Shown here one piece after another: positions 34,401-45,106 of a DNA stretch of 64,000 nucleotides. How positions within the stretch are numbered: position 1 is the first letter of the stretch; every line of letters begins with the position of its first letter. Under the pieces are notes generated by a model. The model did not search any database. It saw only the letters and a list, made by a program, of their open reading frames with translations, and was not told the DNA's origin. Location of the stretch: assembly GCA_027488935.1 (NCBI GenBank), contig JAIYAP010000022.1, positions 180,206 to 244,205 of the forward strand. The letters are read 5' to 3'. The DNA comes from Saprospiraceae bacterium. Its GTDB lineage: Bacteria > Bacteroidota > Bacteroidia > Chitinophagales > Saprospiraceae. Position numbers and translations under genes: made by a program.

Positions 34401-35653
34401 TTGACCCGTGCACCCACAGCGGCATATTGACAACGTTCGCTGCTCCCGATCACACCGGTAAAGGCAATGCCCGAAGTAATACCAATGCGGTAACGGGCAC
34501 CAGTAAGCAACTCCAGGTCGCGCAATTCTTCCTGCACCGCCGAAATATATTCAAGTGCCCGCTCGGTATTATTCTCAAAAGAAACGGGTGCGCCAAACAG
34601 ACAAAACATCACGCCGCCCTTGTCGCCAAAGTCAATTTCTTTAAAATAGCCGCCAAAATTCTGGCTTTGATCCAACACAACATGCGCAAAATGAGAAAGG
34701 CCTTCATACGAATCAATGCCTTCAAAAGAAATAAAAACGCTCACCACATTGCGGAACTCTTCCGTCAAGCCCGCATTGAATACTTCTTCTGGCAAAAAAT
34801 CGGCCATAATAACCGGATCAGGGTCGGGTATGTGGAGGTTTACCGCAGCATTGGCCCGGGTCAGGTTGTGCGAAAAGGCGTCCGGCAAATTTTTGTCCTC
34901 AATGTCCAATCGGTGGTAACCCGCCTTGACCATTTCCGAGTGAATGCCCAAAGGCTGCAAAAAGCGCAAAAAATGGTCGTCGCACACGATTTCAAGGCTT
35001 CCCGCAAGCACCTGCGCCTGCGAACAACCTTCAATCGGATCGCCTTTAAAATAAAATGCTTTGCGCCGGTCGCCTACAATACCCCAATCGACCAATCCCT
35101 CGGAAACCCCAATTTTGATGCCGATATGATGTTGCGAAAGAATGGAATCTTCATCTTCCCGTGCCGTCACAAAACGCCGCAGGGTAAGTTGTGCAGTATG
35201 AATGACCTTCAAGGCAATTTGCACCATGTGGGCAGTATCCGCGTTATCGGAACCAGAAGGAAAAATGGCGGTAAAACTATCGCCCGCAAAGTAGGGAATA
35301 AAACCGCCCTGTTCATACACCAAGGCCACCGTGGGCTGGAATATAAAATTGAGGGCTACAGACAATTCTTCAGCGCCTTCAGGACCTTTTTGCATGAGTT
35401 TTTCGGTCAGGCGGGTAAAACCGCTGAGGTCGACAAACATCGTGCAGGCTTGAAGCTGGCCCGTAAAAATACCGTGACGGTAATTTTCCTGAATGAAATG
35501 TGGCAGGAAGTGTTTCAAATCAGTATGGAAAAAGTTAAGCGGGCTGCAAGTTACAACAATTTGCGGGGTAAGTCCGTAATTTACGACAGGTAATCTTCCG
35601 CAACACCGGGCGTAAAACGCGCACACCAGCACTTGCATTATCGAACGAAGCAC
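31412..35653 (-). CDS. sAC-like class III cyclase: tandem cyclase domains, NTPase, TPRs
   Basis: Up to 1413 residues; the true start may lie later (the cyclase part begins about residue 40). CHD1 (about 68-225) has both metal aspartates (FVDLSG D75, AGDS D125) but E208 and Q212 replace the transition-state Asn/Arg. CHD2 (about 300-465) has S309 in place of the first metal Asp but keeps N418 and R422. So one composite active site per chain is expected, as in mammalian adenylyl cyclases. A P-loop NTPase follows (GEAGIGKS, 511-518), then about ten TPRs (975-1300). This domain order equals that of soluble adenylyl cyclase ADCY10. Predicted role: large signalling cyclase, cytosolic. Confidence 0.88.
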   Translation of the reverse strand: MLRSIMQVLVCAFYARCCGRLPVVNYGLTPQIVVTCSPLNFFHTDLKHFLPHFIQENYRHGIFTGQLQACTMFVDLSGFTRLTEKLMQKGPEGAEELSVALNFIFQPTVALVYEQGGFIPYFAGDSFTAIFPSGSDNADTAHMVQIALKVIHTAQLTLRRFVTAREDEDSILSQHHIGIKIGVSEGLVDWGIVGDRRKAFYFKGDPIEGCSQAQVLAGSLEIVCDDHFLRFLQPLGIHSEMVKAGYHRLDIEDKNLPDAFSHNLTRANAAVNLHIPDPDPVIMADFLPEEVFNAGLTEEFRNVVSVFISFEGIDSYEGLSHFAHVVLDQSQNFGGYFKEIDFGDKGGVMFCLFGAPVSFENNTERALEYISAVQEELRDLELLTGARYRIGITSGIAFTGVIGSSERCQYAAVGARVNLGARLMAQAKWGEVMVDENVQRNRNFKFIYHGERPYKGFEHPIPTYLLTGRNLAGRASFSGEYFGRQTELTVLTDFASLLRQGQFAGVAYVFGEAGIGKSRMSYEFRRNLRDSMSVSWFSCQSDQILRKPFNPFIYFLKNYFDQSPENTAERNRELFESNFLELIYDLTESRHREADAVRREISRTQSVLAAMIGIHYPGSLWEQLDARGRYQNGLAAMANLFVAESLFQPAVIELEDTHWYDDMSKEFLAQFIRRAKGYPLLFLATSRYEDDGSRAFIFKANVLEELEIPFCEVDLNFLTPEDMRAFAETRLGGRLHTDLFDLLQRMTQGNPFYVEQMADYFKEANLLKTTDGVLQLKNQDIQISDSVKEIMMARIDRLSGLVKETVKAAAVIGREFELPVLSAVMARQEEFISKNGDLDMVLREQIQTAEKWQIWHAMNELRYIFRHSLLREAAYDMQLRTRLRELHQLIAEAIEHLYPNSEERFVDLAFHYEQAEVDKKTNKYLEKAARYSQRNFLNRQAIKFYGKLIVNLREGDKKNKKLTKLLLRKGAVHELVGNWEECEKDYRDALDMAKTLNDWYLIGRSNRRLGQLLMLQGNYNEAKKHLDVAGTAFELASDQVGIAKTYGNLGNFFFRQGSYDAAKSWFAKAIEINRSVHRDAENAAIVANLGLIYMNQGHYDEGVRWLEEQLDISERANDKQGLNTLYTNLGIIYLEKGALDSALLCLEKGLTLSEELGNKLFMTICIGSIGSVWEKKGDYTKAMQNFERDLVLCKELGDKQGTAIACGLIGDLLSVIGTFDSAIDYLQQALALSRELNYKKGIAKALNTLGDTWFYKGNSQKSIKYYNEAIEYAREMGNRLVLGYSLVEKGIVHMNMGEVSTARQLLEEGRDIALALGNADLTFGANILRAQVLIYEGNKQEALRQLQQILLMARTEREEAAVHFELRRIAENPTPNHMRALTLYRSLHAKTPQYIYKVRVEELEKGAPIEGIQ

Positions 35654-35700
35654 CTAATTTTGCCTCGGGCAAACAAAGTGCTGATCCTGTTGCTTTTCAC

Positions 35701-35708
35701 TACCTTTG
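35701..35708 (+). promoter_or_regulatory. -7 box upstream of ompH
   Basis: TACCTTTG fits TAnnTTTG and lies 71 bp before the ATG; the -33 box is not obvious. Confidence 0.4.
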
Positions 35709-35778
35709 TGCGCTTTTTTTCACCTTAACTGGAGTTGTATTTTTTACAGTCTCCTAATTTCTTTCACAAATTTCCTTT

Positions 35779-36363
35779 ATGAAGAATATTTCTTTGATAT
35801 TCAATGTGGTATTGACGGTGGCGGTGGCCATTTTGTTTTACCTGCAATTTAAAAAGCCCGCAACACCAGCGGCGGCAATTATAGCACCCACTTCGATACA
35901 AGGTGCCGGTGTCAAAATCGCGTATGTAAATGCCGATACCCTCGATGCGCAATACGAATGGTTGAAAACCCAAAAAGCAGCGTTGAACCAGCGTTTGGCG
36001 AGCGCTGAAAATAGCATGCAATCCAAACAGGAGTCCTTGCAGAACGATTTTATGAAACTGCAGGAAAAGGCACAAACAGGCAACTTCCCGCGCGCCGACC
36101 TTGAAAAAGAAGCAGAACAACTGGAAGCACGTCGTATAAAGTTGGCGGAGGAAGCAGGCCGACTCGAACGTCAACTGGGTGAAGATCAAAAAAAGGCGAT
36201 CAACGATTTATACGCCAATGTGGAAGTAAAACTGAAAGAACTACAAAGCCAGATTGGCTACGACTATATTTTGTCTTATACCCGTGGCGGTCAAATTTTG
36301 TTGGCCAACGATAGCCTTGATATCACCAAACAGGTATTACAACTTCTGAATGCCAAAAAATAA
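35779..36363 (+). CDS. OmpH/Skp-like periplasmic chaperone
   Basis: 194 residues. A single N-terminal hydrophobic segment (signal or anchor), then VKIAYVNADTLDAQYEWLK, the usual OmpH opening, and a long charged coiled-coil (about 70-150: QESLQNDFMKLQEKAQ, EQLEARRIKLAEEAGRLERQ), ending with GYDYILSYTRGGQILLAND. Skp-type trimeric holdases guard unfolded outer-membrane proteins. The N-terminal segment lacks a clear cleavage site, so the protein may remain anchored. Its 3' end overlaps the next gene by 14 bp. Confidence 0.88.
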   Translation: MKNISLIFNVVLTVAVAILFYLQFKKPATPAAAIIAPTSIQGAGVKIAYVNADTLDAQYEWLKTQKAALNQRLASAENSMQSKQESLQNDFMKLQEKAQTGNFPRADLEKEAEQLEARRIKLAEEAGRLERQLGEDQKKAINDLYANVEVKLKELQSQIGYDYILSYTRGGQILLANDSLDITKQVLQLLNAKK

Positions 36364-36865
36364 GCTTGTTTTGGTTCATTTACGCCTTGCTACACCGGCC
36401 GATGCGCCCACCATCCATGCCCTTGCGCACCGAATCTGGTGGGCGCACTATCCGGATATTGTAACCCATGCGCAAATTGAATTTATGCTCGAACGCGGCT
36501 ATTCCGAACCGGCTTTGGTACAACAAATGGCGGAAGGGCAGGCATTTCACCTTGTTTTTGCGGACGAGCAAACCGAGCCACTCGGATACATTTCCATGAG
36601 CCCAAGGGGACCCGGTGCGTATTTTATCCACAAATATTATTTAGACGGGGCTCAACAAGGCAAAGGCTTTGGCGCGCAGGCTTTTCAACAATTGCTGTTG
36701 CAATACCCCGATTTGCAAGAAGTGCGGCTGGCCGTCAACCGAAAAAACTATAAAAGCATAAATTTTTATTTTAAAATCGGTTTTACCATCCATCATTGCA
36801 TGGATGTTGACATTGGCAACGGCTTTTTCATGAATGATTTTGAAATGGTCTGGATAAAAAAGTAA
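36350..36865 (+). CDS. GNAT-family N-acetyltransferase
   Basis: 171 residues. The acetyl-CoA pyrophosphate-binding stretch GAQQGKGFGAQAFQQLL (Q/RxxGxG/A) is at about 102-118, followed by VRLAVNRKNYKSINFYFKIGF, the motif B region. The N-terminal RLATPADAPTIHALAHRIW is typical of the family. The acceptor substrate is unknown. Starts within the end of ompH and ends 2 bp before the thioesterase gene, so the three are one transcript. Confidence 0.9.
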   Translation: MPKNKLVLVHLRLATPADAPTIHALAHRIWWAHYPDIVTHAQIEFMLERGYSEPALVQQMAEGQAFHLVFADEQTEPLGYISMSPRGPGAYFIHKYYLDGAQQGKGFGAQAFQQLLLQYPDLQEVRLAVNRKNYKSINFYFKIGFTIHHCMDVDIGNGFFMNDFEMVWIKK

Positions 36866-36867
36866 AT

Positions 36868-37299
36868 ATGTTTCAAATACCTGTTTCCTTGCGCTGGGCC
36901 GATTTGGATCCCAATTTTCATTTGCGCCACTCGGTCTATTACGATTTTGGTGCTACCTGCCGCATTGCCTACCTGGAAGCGCAAGGGTTAACCTTAAGCA
37001 CCATGGAGCAGTTGCATGTAGGTCCTATTATTTTCCGGGAAGAAGCCATTTTTAGAAAAGAAGTGCGCCTGGGCGATACGCTGACGATCAACCTTGCGGT
37101 AACCAAATTGCGGAAAGACTTCAGCCGTTTTTCGTTTCGGCACGAATTGATCAAAGGAGGTGACACCTTGTGCGCCACCATGCACATTGATGGCGCCTGG
37201 CTGGATACCCAATTGCGCAAACTCACATTGCCGCCTCAAATCATCGCGGATATGTTTGAATCGGCCCCAAAAGCAGCCGATTTCGAGTGGATTCCGTAA
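36868..37299 (+). CDS. 4HBT-type acyl-CoA thioesterase
   Basis: 143 residues, single hotdog domain. WADLDPNFHLRHSVYYDF carries the active-site Asp region of 4-hydroxybenzoyl-CoA thioesterase-like enzymes, with IIFREEAIFRKEVRLGDTL and DFSRFSFRHEL as hotdog beta strands. Hydrolyses acyl-CoA thioesters; chain specificity unknown. Its stop codon directly abuts the stop of the convergent 2,4-dienoyl-CoA reductase gene. Confidence 0.88.
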   Translation: MFQIPVSLRWADLDPNFHLRHSVYYDFGATCRIAYLEAQGLTLSTMEQLHVGPIIFREEAIFRKEVRLGDTLTINLAVTKLRKDFSRFSFRHELIKGGDTLCATMHIDGAWLDTQLRKLTLPPQIIADMFESAPKAADFEWIP

Positions 37300-39369
<2,070 letters not shown>

Positions 39370-39404
39370 TCAAAGATTCATAAAAAATCACAAACTATAC
39401 TTTA

Positions 39405-40784
39405 TTAAAACCCAAAATTCAACTTGGATAAAATACTGCTGCCAATACAACGGCCCGAAATCAAACCTTGTGCACTTGCCCGGCGAAACTGAACACCGCC
39501 AATAATGGGACTTTCAGCCGCTTCCTCACCAGCCTTGGTGAGTGAACTAAAGTTGCGTTCGGGCAAAATATAGGGCGCATTGGGCGGCGGGTTGTACGGC
39601 GTGTACAACGCAGTACCCAGTTGGGTACGGTCTGTAAATCCTACATTGCCAAAAAGGTTAGACAATACAATTGGTTCTGCTCCACCCAAGACGGCTGATC
39701 CGGAAATGTATTCGGGCGAAGGCGGGGTAGAGATCAGCGGTTTCCAACTCGGATTTATAATTTCATTGATATACGTAACCGGCCGCAACAGGTAATATTT
39801 GTATTTGAGGTACCAAACAGCACTGAAAGCATCCGCTGCTGTCAGGCCTGCAAGACAGTAGGCCTTGGCGCAATCAGCCAGGTTGCTGTTCCGTGTTTCC
39901 AACAATTGGGTGGTAATATTCATCCAGTGACCCGCATCGCCACTTGTGCGTCCGGGACCATTTTCCCAATGATAGGCAATCCGTTTCTGCTCGTCGGTTC
40001 CTGGAATTGATTCTACCTCTTTGGCTTCCAGGTAAAACGGACTGTTGCTCAATTCGGAATAAATATACGGTGCATCTGCTTCACAAGCTTGGGAGTTATC
40101 AATCACAAACGTGCGCAAAGTACCCCACAAGGGTTCAATTGGATTGAAATTTGGGTTGGCATTTTTATCGTAATACCATTTGTATTCATCATCACGTTGC
40201 GGCACAGAGGGAATGATGTTGCGGATAATATCGCGGCCATCAATTTTCATGCGCTGCACGATTTTTTGCCCGATGCGTTTACCTAGGTCCTTCGAATCCT
40301 CGCGGGTAGATTCGAATAAGCCCTTTTCCATCATGGTATTTTCCTGCAAATCGGCGAGCGATTTAATCTGGTTGCGCTGCGTATTGGTGATGTTGTCTAT
40401 GGCTTCCGGCATTACTTCGCGCATCACTGCTGAAAGTACAATACCCCAATCATATTCCTGGTTCACATCGATAACGGCCGCTTCTGAATAATCCCGTATC
40501 TGGGAAGCCATACTTTTTGCCTCCGGAACACCATTATACACTGCTTCCCAAAGGCTCAAGCCCACATAGGCAAATGCACGGGCAGCATTGGGCCCAAAAA
40601 GGCTGTTCGCCTTTACCATCTCGTGGGTTATGTTTATCCAATCGTAGGCAAGGGAGGAGGCATAATCAGTAGCCCTGTTTTTTTGCGAACGTGGGGTAGC
40701 AGGATTGAAATCTTTATCCTTACAGGCAAATGGCGTAAGCACGAATGCAGTAAGGAGCAAGCAGAAGGAAAAAAGTTTTTTCAT
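39405..40784 (-). CDS. Vanadium-haloperoxidase/PAP2-like lipoprotein with altered active site
   Basis: 459 residues. Lipoprotein signal ending TPFAC (Cys21). The VCPO/PAP2-related helical core is clear: LKYKYYLLRPVTYI (phosphate-binding Lys/Arg, 326-339), PPSPEYISGSAVLGG (354-368) and ESPIIGGVQFRRASAQG (424-440). In typical members the second motif reads SGHS/T and the third GGIHF, supplying the catalytic and vanadate-ligating histidines. Here they are Ser363 and Gln432. The protein is therefore probably not a haloperoxidase or phosphatase; a binding or structural role is possible. Confidence 0.8.
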   Translation of the reverse strand: MKKLFSFCLLLTAFVLTPFACKDKDFNPATPRSQKNRATDYASSLAYDWINITHEMVKANSLFGPNAARAFAYVGLSLWEAVYNGVPEAKSMASQIRDYSEAAVIDVNQEYDWGIVLSAVMREVMPEAIDNITNTQRNQIKSLADLQENTMMEKGLFESTREDSKDLGKRIGQKIVQRMKIDGRDIIRNIIPSVPQRDDEYKWYYDKNANPNFNPIEPLWGTLRTFVIDNSQACEADAPYIYSELSNSPFYLEAKEVESIPGTDEQKRIAYHWENGPGRTSGDAGHWMNITTQLLETRNSNLADCAKAYCLAGLTAADAFSAVWYLKYKYYLLRPVTYINEIINPSWKPLISTPPSPEYISGSAVLGGAEPIVLSNLFGNVGFTDRTQLGTALYTPYNPPPNAPYILPERNFSSLTKAGEEAAESPIIGGVQFRRASAQGLISGRCIGSSILSKLNFGF

Positions 40785-40927
40785 TTCGATAATGGTTCCA
40801 TGTGTTAGGATAATCGAATTTGTTCTGAAGGACGGATTTTTCAGCAGAACAAACCATAGCAGCTGCTAAGAGGCGGGAACCAACAACAAACAAGGCGTGT
40901 TCAGATGCGGATTAAAGGATTAAAATA

Positions 40928-40935
40928 CAAATATA
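40928..40935 (-). promoter_or_regulatory. -7 box upstream of PAP2-like gene
   Basis: TATATTTG on the - strand fits TAnnTTTG; it implies a leader of about 135 nt. No good -33 box. Confidence 0.35.
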
Positions 40936-41046
40936 GTGCAGTTTTGTTTAAGCACGTGGAACAAAAAAGCGGTATGTCGGTAAATTAACATTTGCACATG
41001 TAGATAAAAAACATAATGGGTATGTAGAGCATTGTTAACACAACGG

Positions 41047-42042
41047 TTATTTATCCCAAACTTTGAGTATTGCTTCGGCTGCCGCAAAAGGTGATACCTT
41101 CCCGGCTACAACGATTGGCTCTAATTGCTGTAATAGATTCTTTACGTCTGGGTGGGTATAAAACCGATGCATTAATGCTTCGTGCAGGGTTTCTTTTAAC
41201 CAAAATAAAGCTTGCTGGCTTCTATTTTCATCAAAAAAGCCATTTTGTCGGGTGTGCTCGGCATATTGCATGATCGTTTCCCACACCTTCAAAATTCCTT
41301 CGCCGCTTTGGGCACTGCAGGACAATACTTGCGGAATCCAGGTGCTGGTTTTGGCCGGAAATAAATGCAGGGCGTTGAGGTAATGCATCCGCGCCATGTT
41401 GGCCAAGGGCACCCGATCGCCATCGGCTTTGTTTACGACCAATAGATCGGCCATTTCTACGATGCCTCTTTTGATCCCTTGCAATTCATCACCCGCGCCG
41501 GGCAGGAGCAGGAGTAAAAATAAATCGGTCATGCTGTGCACCGCGATTTCAGATTGGCCCACTCCCACGGTTTCGATTAAGACGGTATCATAACCTGCGG
41601 CTTCTACCAAAAAAATGGTTTCCCGGGTTTTGCGCGCCACCCCGCCCAGTGCATCACCCGCCGGAGAAGGCCGTATAAATGCCCGATCCTGCGCCGACAA
41701 ACGCTCCATCCGCGTTTTATCGCCCAAAATACTGCCATGACGCAAGGAACTGGAGGGATCAATAGCCAAAACCGCCACGTTATGCCCGTTTTCTACCAAA
41801 TGCATGCCCAAGGCTTCAATAAACGTGCTTTTCCCACTACCCGGAGCACCCGTGATGCCTATACGCAGGGTTGGCTTTGCATGTTCCTGATGCGCTGCCA
41901 ATTGCCCAATCACTTCCTGGGCCAGCGCAATATGTTCTTGGCGGGTGCTTTCCACCAGCGTAATGGCTTGCGCTAAAAGCACCCTGTTGCCGGCAAGAAT
42001 ACCGGCAACAAAGGCTTCAACAGTAGGTAATATTTTGCGCAT
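41047..42042 (-). CDS. meaB: MeaB/ArgK-family GTPase of methylmalonyl-CoA mutase
   Basis: 331 residues. GTPase motifs: P-loop GAPGSGKST (about 65-73), LAIDPSSSLRHGSILGDKTRM (the MeaB-specific switch), ETVGVGQSEIAV, and VVNKADGD for guanine recognition. MeaB protects and reloads the adenosylcobalamin cofactor of methylmalonyl-CoA mutase. The mutase genes are not in the window. Starts 35 bp downstream of the TonB receptor stop on the same strand. Confidence 0.95.
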   Translation of the reverse strand: MRKILPTVEAFVAGILAGNRVLLAQAITLVESTRQEHIALAQEVIGQLAAHQEHAKPTLRIGITGAPGSGKSTFIEALGMHLVENGHNVAVLAIDPSSSLRHGSILGDKTRMERLSAQDRAFIRPSPAGDALGGVARKTRETIFLVEAAGYDTVLIETVGVGQSEIAVHSMTDLFLLLLLPGAGDELQGIKRGIVEMADLLVVNKADGDRVPLANMARMHYLNALHLFPAKTSTWIPQVLSCSAQSGEGILKVWETIMQYAEHTRQNGFFDENRSQQALFWLKETLHEALMHRFYTHPDVKNLLQQLEPIVVAGKVSPFAAAEAILKVWDK

Positions 42043-42077
42043 AAGGTTTCTTTGGTGGCAAAATTAGCCAAACCCCG

Positions 42078-44309
42078 CTACCAACGAAGCCGTAACGTTA
42101 AAAACAAATTGCGTCCCGGCGCATTGATCCCGGAAGAAAAGGTCCGATACTGCAAATCAAGCAAATTATCGATGCCCGCCTGCAAAGTAAAATGTTGCCC
42201 AAAATGCACCGCTCCGCGCAAATTATACGTCTGCCAAGCGGGCATGCCCGTTGCTGGTGCATACTGCTCATTGTCTTCCCCATTCAACAAATAATCCTTG
42301 ATGTCTTTTTTACCATTAAATAAGGTAAATGCTTCTACATTAAACCGGCTAGTATGGTACCGCAATCCCAAACGACCATACACCGGCGGAATATGATCCA
42401 ACGGACCGTCGCCACCAGCCTCTAATTGTACCCGACCTTTGGTGTAATTAACCGATCCATAAGCGGCTAACGTGCTGGTAATATCCACCTCCAACTTGCT
42501 CGAAAAGCCCCAAAGCCGCGCTTCCTGTTGGTTTTGGGGCGCATATACCCTGCTTTTTACCCCGTCGTACACCACAGAATCCTGCCCGTTAAACTGGAAA
42601 ACATCGGTTACAATTGCGTTGCGCAAAAAGGTTGCCCATAACACATTTTCCCAGTGCAGGCGGTCGTTCCAGTGGCGGGTTATGTTCAAATCAAAACTAT
42701 AGCTTTGCTCCGGTTTTAAATCCGTATTGGGCACAATCAACGATCCATCACCTGTTTCAAATACCTTGGCGAGGTCATCCACATTGGGCACCCGGTATCC
42801 ACTTGCAGCATTGAAGGCAAGCCGCCAGCCACTTTGCGCCATCGGGTCATACACAACGCCAATACTGCCTGATACCACCGGATTGGACTGTTTGGCCTCC
42901 GAAAATGGAAATTTAAAAAACGTTTTGTCTACAAATTTTGCATCTAAACGGGCAAATCCTACCCGTGCTCCTTCGCTGAACAACCATTTGCTGTCTGCCG
43001 CAGGTGCCCAGCGGTGGGTGGCAAACAAGGCCGCCGTGCTCAATTTGCTGCCGCCATCGGGGTAACGGGTACTGCCCGACTGAATAATACCGGTACTTAC
43101 ATTTTCGCGGGTAGCGGTGGAGTTCACATCGTTGTATTGGCCGTCCAAGCCCACATTTAAAGTGTTATTGCCCCAGGCTTTCCGTGCCTGTACCAAAAAG
43201 CCCCAAACATCCAGTTTTTCAATCCGGTGTGTGATGTTGGCCTGGTTTACATTGCGGGTATGCCGACTTTCTTCAATATTTTGGTAACTCAAACTGGCAT
43301 CCAACTGATCAAACCAGCCCGCTTGCTGCAAACTAAATTGGTAAGCACCCATCAAGCGTTTTTGTGGGCCGTAATACCAACTCGCCGTATTCAGTCCTGC
43401 ACCTCTGGGGTCGGTCAACCGGTCGTAACGCGGTATGTCAGAAGAGGTGCTGTATTGTATATTGAGTCCATGACTTACCCAGTCACTCGGCTTGAACAGG
43501 AATTTTTGCACCAAATCATACTGCTGGTAACCCGAAAACTTCTGTAAATACGGATCGGAATTGCGCACCAAAGAATCGCGGCCGCCAATGCGTTCGATGT
43601 AAAAATTGCGCAGCCCAAAAGCACTGTCGCCGTTAATTTTTTCCCCCATGCGCAAATCATCAAAATCACTGAACGTTAAGGAGGTCAATGAACCGAAGCG
43701 ACGGCCCGCCAAACTGAAGTCTACATGACCGGTTTTTTCGTTGTTCACACTGCCATAGCGGGTAAATGCACTGCCCGTTGTTTTAAATCCACCCTTGGAT
43801 AACACCGGATTTTTGGTGTACAAACAAATGGCGCCGCCCAGTGCATCACTACCGTACACGTTGGAAGCCGGACCAAATAAAACCTCCACCCGATCCAATG
43901 AACCCTGGTCGGTTGTAACAATGTTTTGCAAATGCCCTCCTCGGTAAATGGCGTTGTTCATCCGCACCCCATCTACCACCAGTAAAACCCGATTGGCTTC
44001 AAAGCCACGCAAAACGGGACTGCCACCGCCCATTTGACTTTTTTGCACAAAAGCTAATCCGGTATTTTGAATCAAATCGGCCGTGGTTTGCGCATTGAGC
44101 TGTGCTATTTTAGCACGACTTAATATATTGATTTGCTGGGCCACATTACCCACATTTTCGGAGGTACGGTTGGCCGAAATAACGGTTTCCCGAATGGAAA
44201 CGGTTTCCCGGGTAGAATCAGTTTGTGCTTGTAATGGTTGGAACAACCCGCCCACACACAAGCACAAGAAAATTGCTTTGAAAGCAGGTGATATATAAAT
44301 TTGTTTCAT
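42078..44309 (-). CDS. TonB-dependent heme/hemoglobin-type outer-membrane receptor
   Basis: 743 residues from MKQIYISPAFKAIFL, signal peptide ending LQAQ. Plug domain: NILSRAKIAQLNAQTTADL, SQMGGGSPVLRGFEANRVL, VDGVRMNNAIYRGGHLQNI, DRVEVLFGPASNVYGSDALGG. The NAIYRGGHLQN stretch is typical of the HmuR/hemoglobin-transferrin receptor family. A 22-strand barrel follows with NTDLKPEQSYSFDLN and a C-terminal aromatic strand LFLTLRLRW. It imports heme or a similar iron complex. An ATG 30 bp upstream exists but precedes a weaker signal peptide. Confidence 0.9.
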   Translation of the reverse strand: MKQIYISPAFKAIFLCLCVGGLFQPLQAQTDSTRETVSIRETVISANRTSENVGNVAQQINILSRAKIAQLNAQTTADLIQNTGLAFVQKSQMGGGSPVLRGFEANRVLLVVDGVRMNNAIYRGGHLQNIVTTDQGSLDRVEVLFGPASNVYGSDALGGAICLYTKNPVLSKGGFKTTGSAFTRYGSVNNEKTGHVDFSLAGRRFGSLTSLTFSDFDDLRMGEKINGDSAFGLRNFYIERIGGRDSLVRNSDPYLQKFSGYQQYDLVQKFLFKPSDWVSHGLNIQYSTSSDIPRYDRLTDPRGAGLNTASWYYGPQKRLMGAYQFSLQQAGWFDQLDASLSYQNIEESRHTRNVNQANITHRIEKLDVWGFLVQARKAWGNNTLNVGLDGQYNDVNSTATRENVSTGIIQSGSTRYPDGGSKLSTAALFATHRWAPAADSKWLFSEGARVGFARLDAKFVDKTFFKFPFSEAKQSNPVVSGSIGVVYDPMAQSGWRLAFNAASGYRVPNVDDLAKVFETGDGSLIVPNTDLKPEQSYSFDLNITRHWNDRLHWENVLWATFLRNAIVTDVFQFNGQDSVVYDGVKSRVYAPQNQQEARLWGFSSKLEVDITSTLAAYGSVNYTKGRVQLEAGGDGPLDHIPPVYGRLGLRYHTSRFNVEAFTLFNGKKDIKDYLLNGEDNEQYAPATGMPAWQTYNLRGAVHFGQHFTLQAGIDNLLDLQYRTFSSGINAPGRNLFLTLRLRW

Positions 44310-44416
44310 GTTTTTGAATGGCATACACGCACACGGCACGCAGGTAGCGTACAGGACGAAAGCCTGATGCTCCTCCTATGCACACAGCGTGTATCAGTTA
44401 AAAAACAGCGTTTGAA

Positions 44417-44986
44417 TTAAATTGGCCTGAAAAAGCCGAAGGTTGCGAAGTGCTGCTGCTTGGGAGGTGGAGCTGGATAGTCCGGGTAGGGCATGGCCAG
44501 ACGATTACAGTGCGTAGTTGGCAGCGGACAAATTTCCGCTACTTTGGGCATTTCAAGCCTCGGAACAAGGGGCAAGAGATAGGTCCAACCAGCCCATTTG
44601 CTCCATAAACCCTGAAATAACGCACCCGATTGGGGATCTTTACTGTTAAAATAAGACCCAATCTTGTTTAAAATGGATTCCTCCGCTTGGTCGCGATACA
44701 CCACTAAGTGAACTGAATCTGCAAAAAAACGTTGGGAATGAATATCATACAGCCGACCATCTATCCGAATTTCCTTGCGACCAACCCGCGCTGCGGCCAG
44801 TGCATCCATGGATAGTTGAATATGCTCCAGTGATTTTACGTCTTTTGCCATTTGCCACGCCGCCTGTTGTCGAGCATTGGATTGGGCCATTTGCCAAAGC
44901 AGTATCCAGCCCGCCATTTGGAACAGGAGCAAAAAATGAAGCGTGTACACCACGCCTTTTTTCCAATGACATTTTGACAGACGCAA
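44417..44986 (-). CDS. Membrane-anchored protein of unknown function upstream of the TonB receptor
   Basis: 189 residues. One hydrophobic N-terminal helix (VVYTLHFLLLFQMAGWILLW), then a periplasm-like region (MAKDVKSLEHIQLS, GRKEIRIDGRLYDIHS) and a Pro-rich tail with CPLPTTHCNR. I do not recognise a family. It is 107 bp upstream of the heme-type receptor on the same strand and probably shares its transcript; the paired Cys/His in the tail could bind metal or heme, which is speculation. Confidence 0.65.
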   Translation of the reverse strand: MRLSKCHWKKGVVYTLHFLLLFQMAGWILLWQMAQSNARQQAAWQMAKDVKSLEHIQLSMDALAAARVGRKEIRIDGRLYDIHSQRFFADSVHLVVYRDQAEESILNKIGSYFNSKDPQSGALFQGLWSKWAGWTYLLPLVPRLEMPKVAEICPLPTTHCNRLAMPYPDYPAPPPKQQHFATFGFFRPI

Positions 44987-45106
44987 ATGGTTACAATAAT
45001 GGTTTGCGCAAAGAAATGTAATTTTATACGATTAAACACAGGCATTACGGCATACTGCCTAACATGGCCTCAGTTTTGTGCAGCAAACATGAACAGATTC
45101 CGCATT

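Noticed and set aside
34277..35593. 438-codon + strand open frame
   Set aside because: Antisense to the sAC-like cyclase whose motifs are unambiguous; nothing recognisable in the antisense product.
44310..44416. Possible cobalamin or other riboswitch before the TonB receptor
   Set aside because: No B12-box-like or multi-stem pattern could be drawn; the receptor looks heme-type and the stretch is short.
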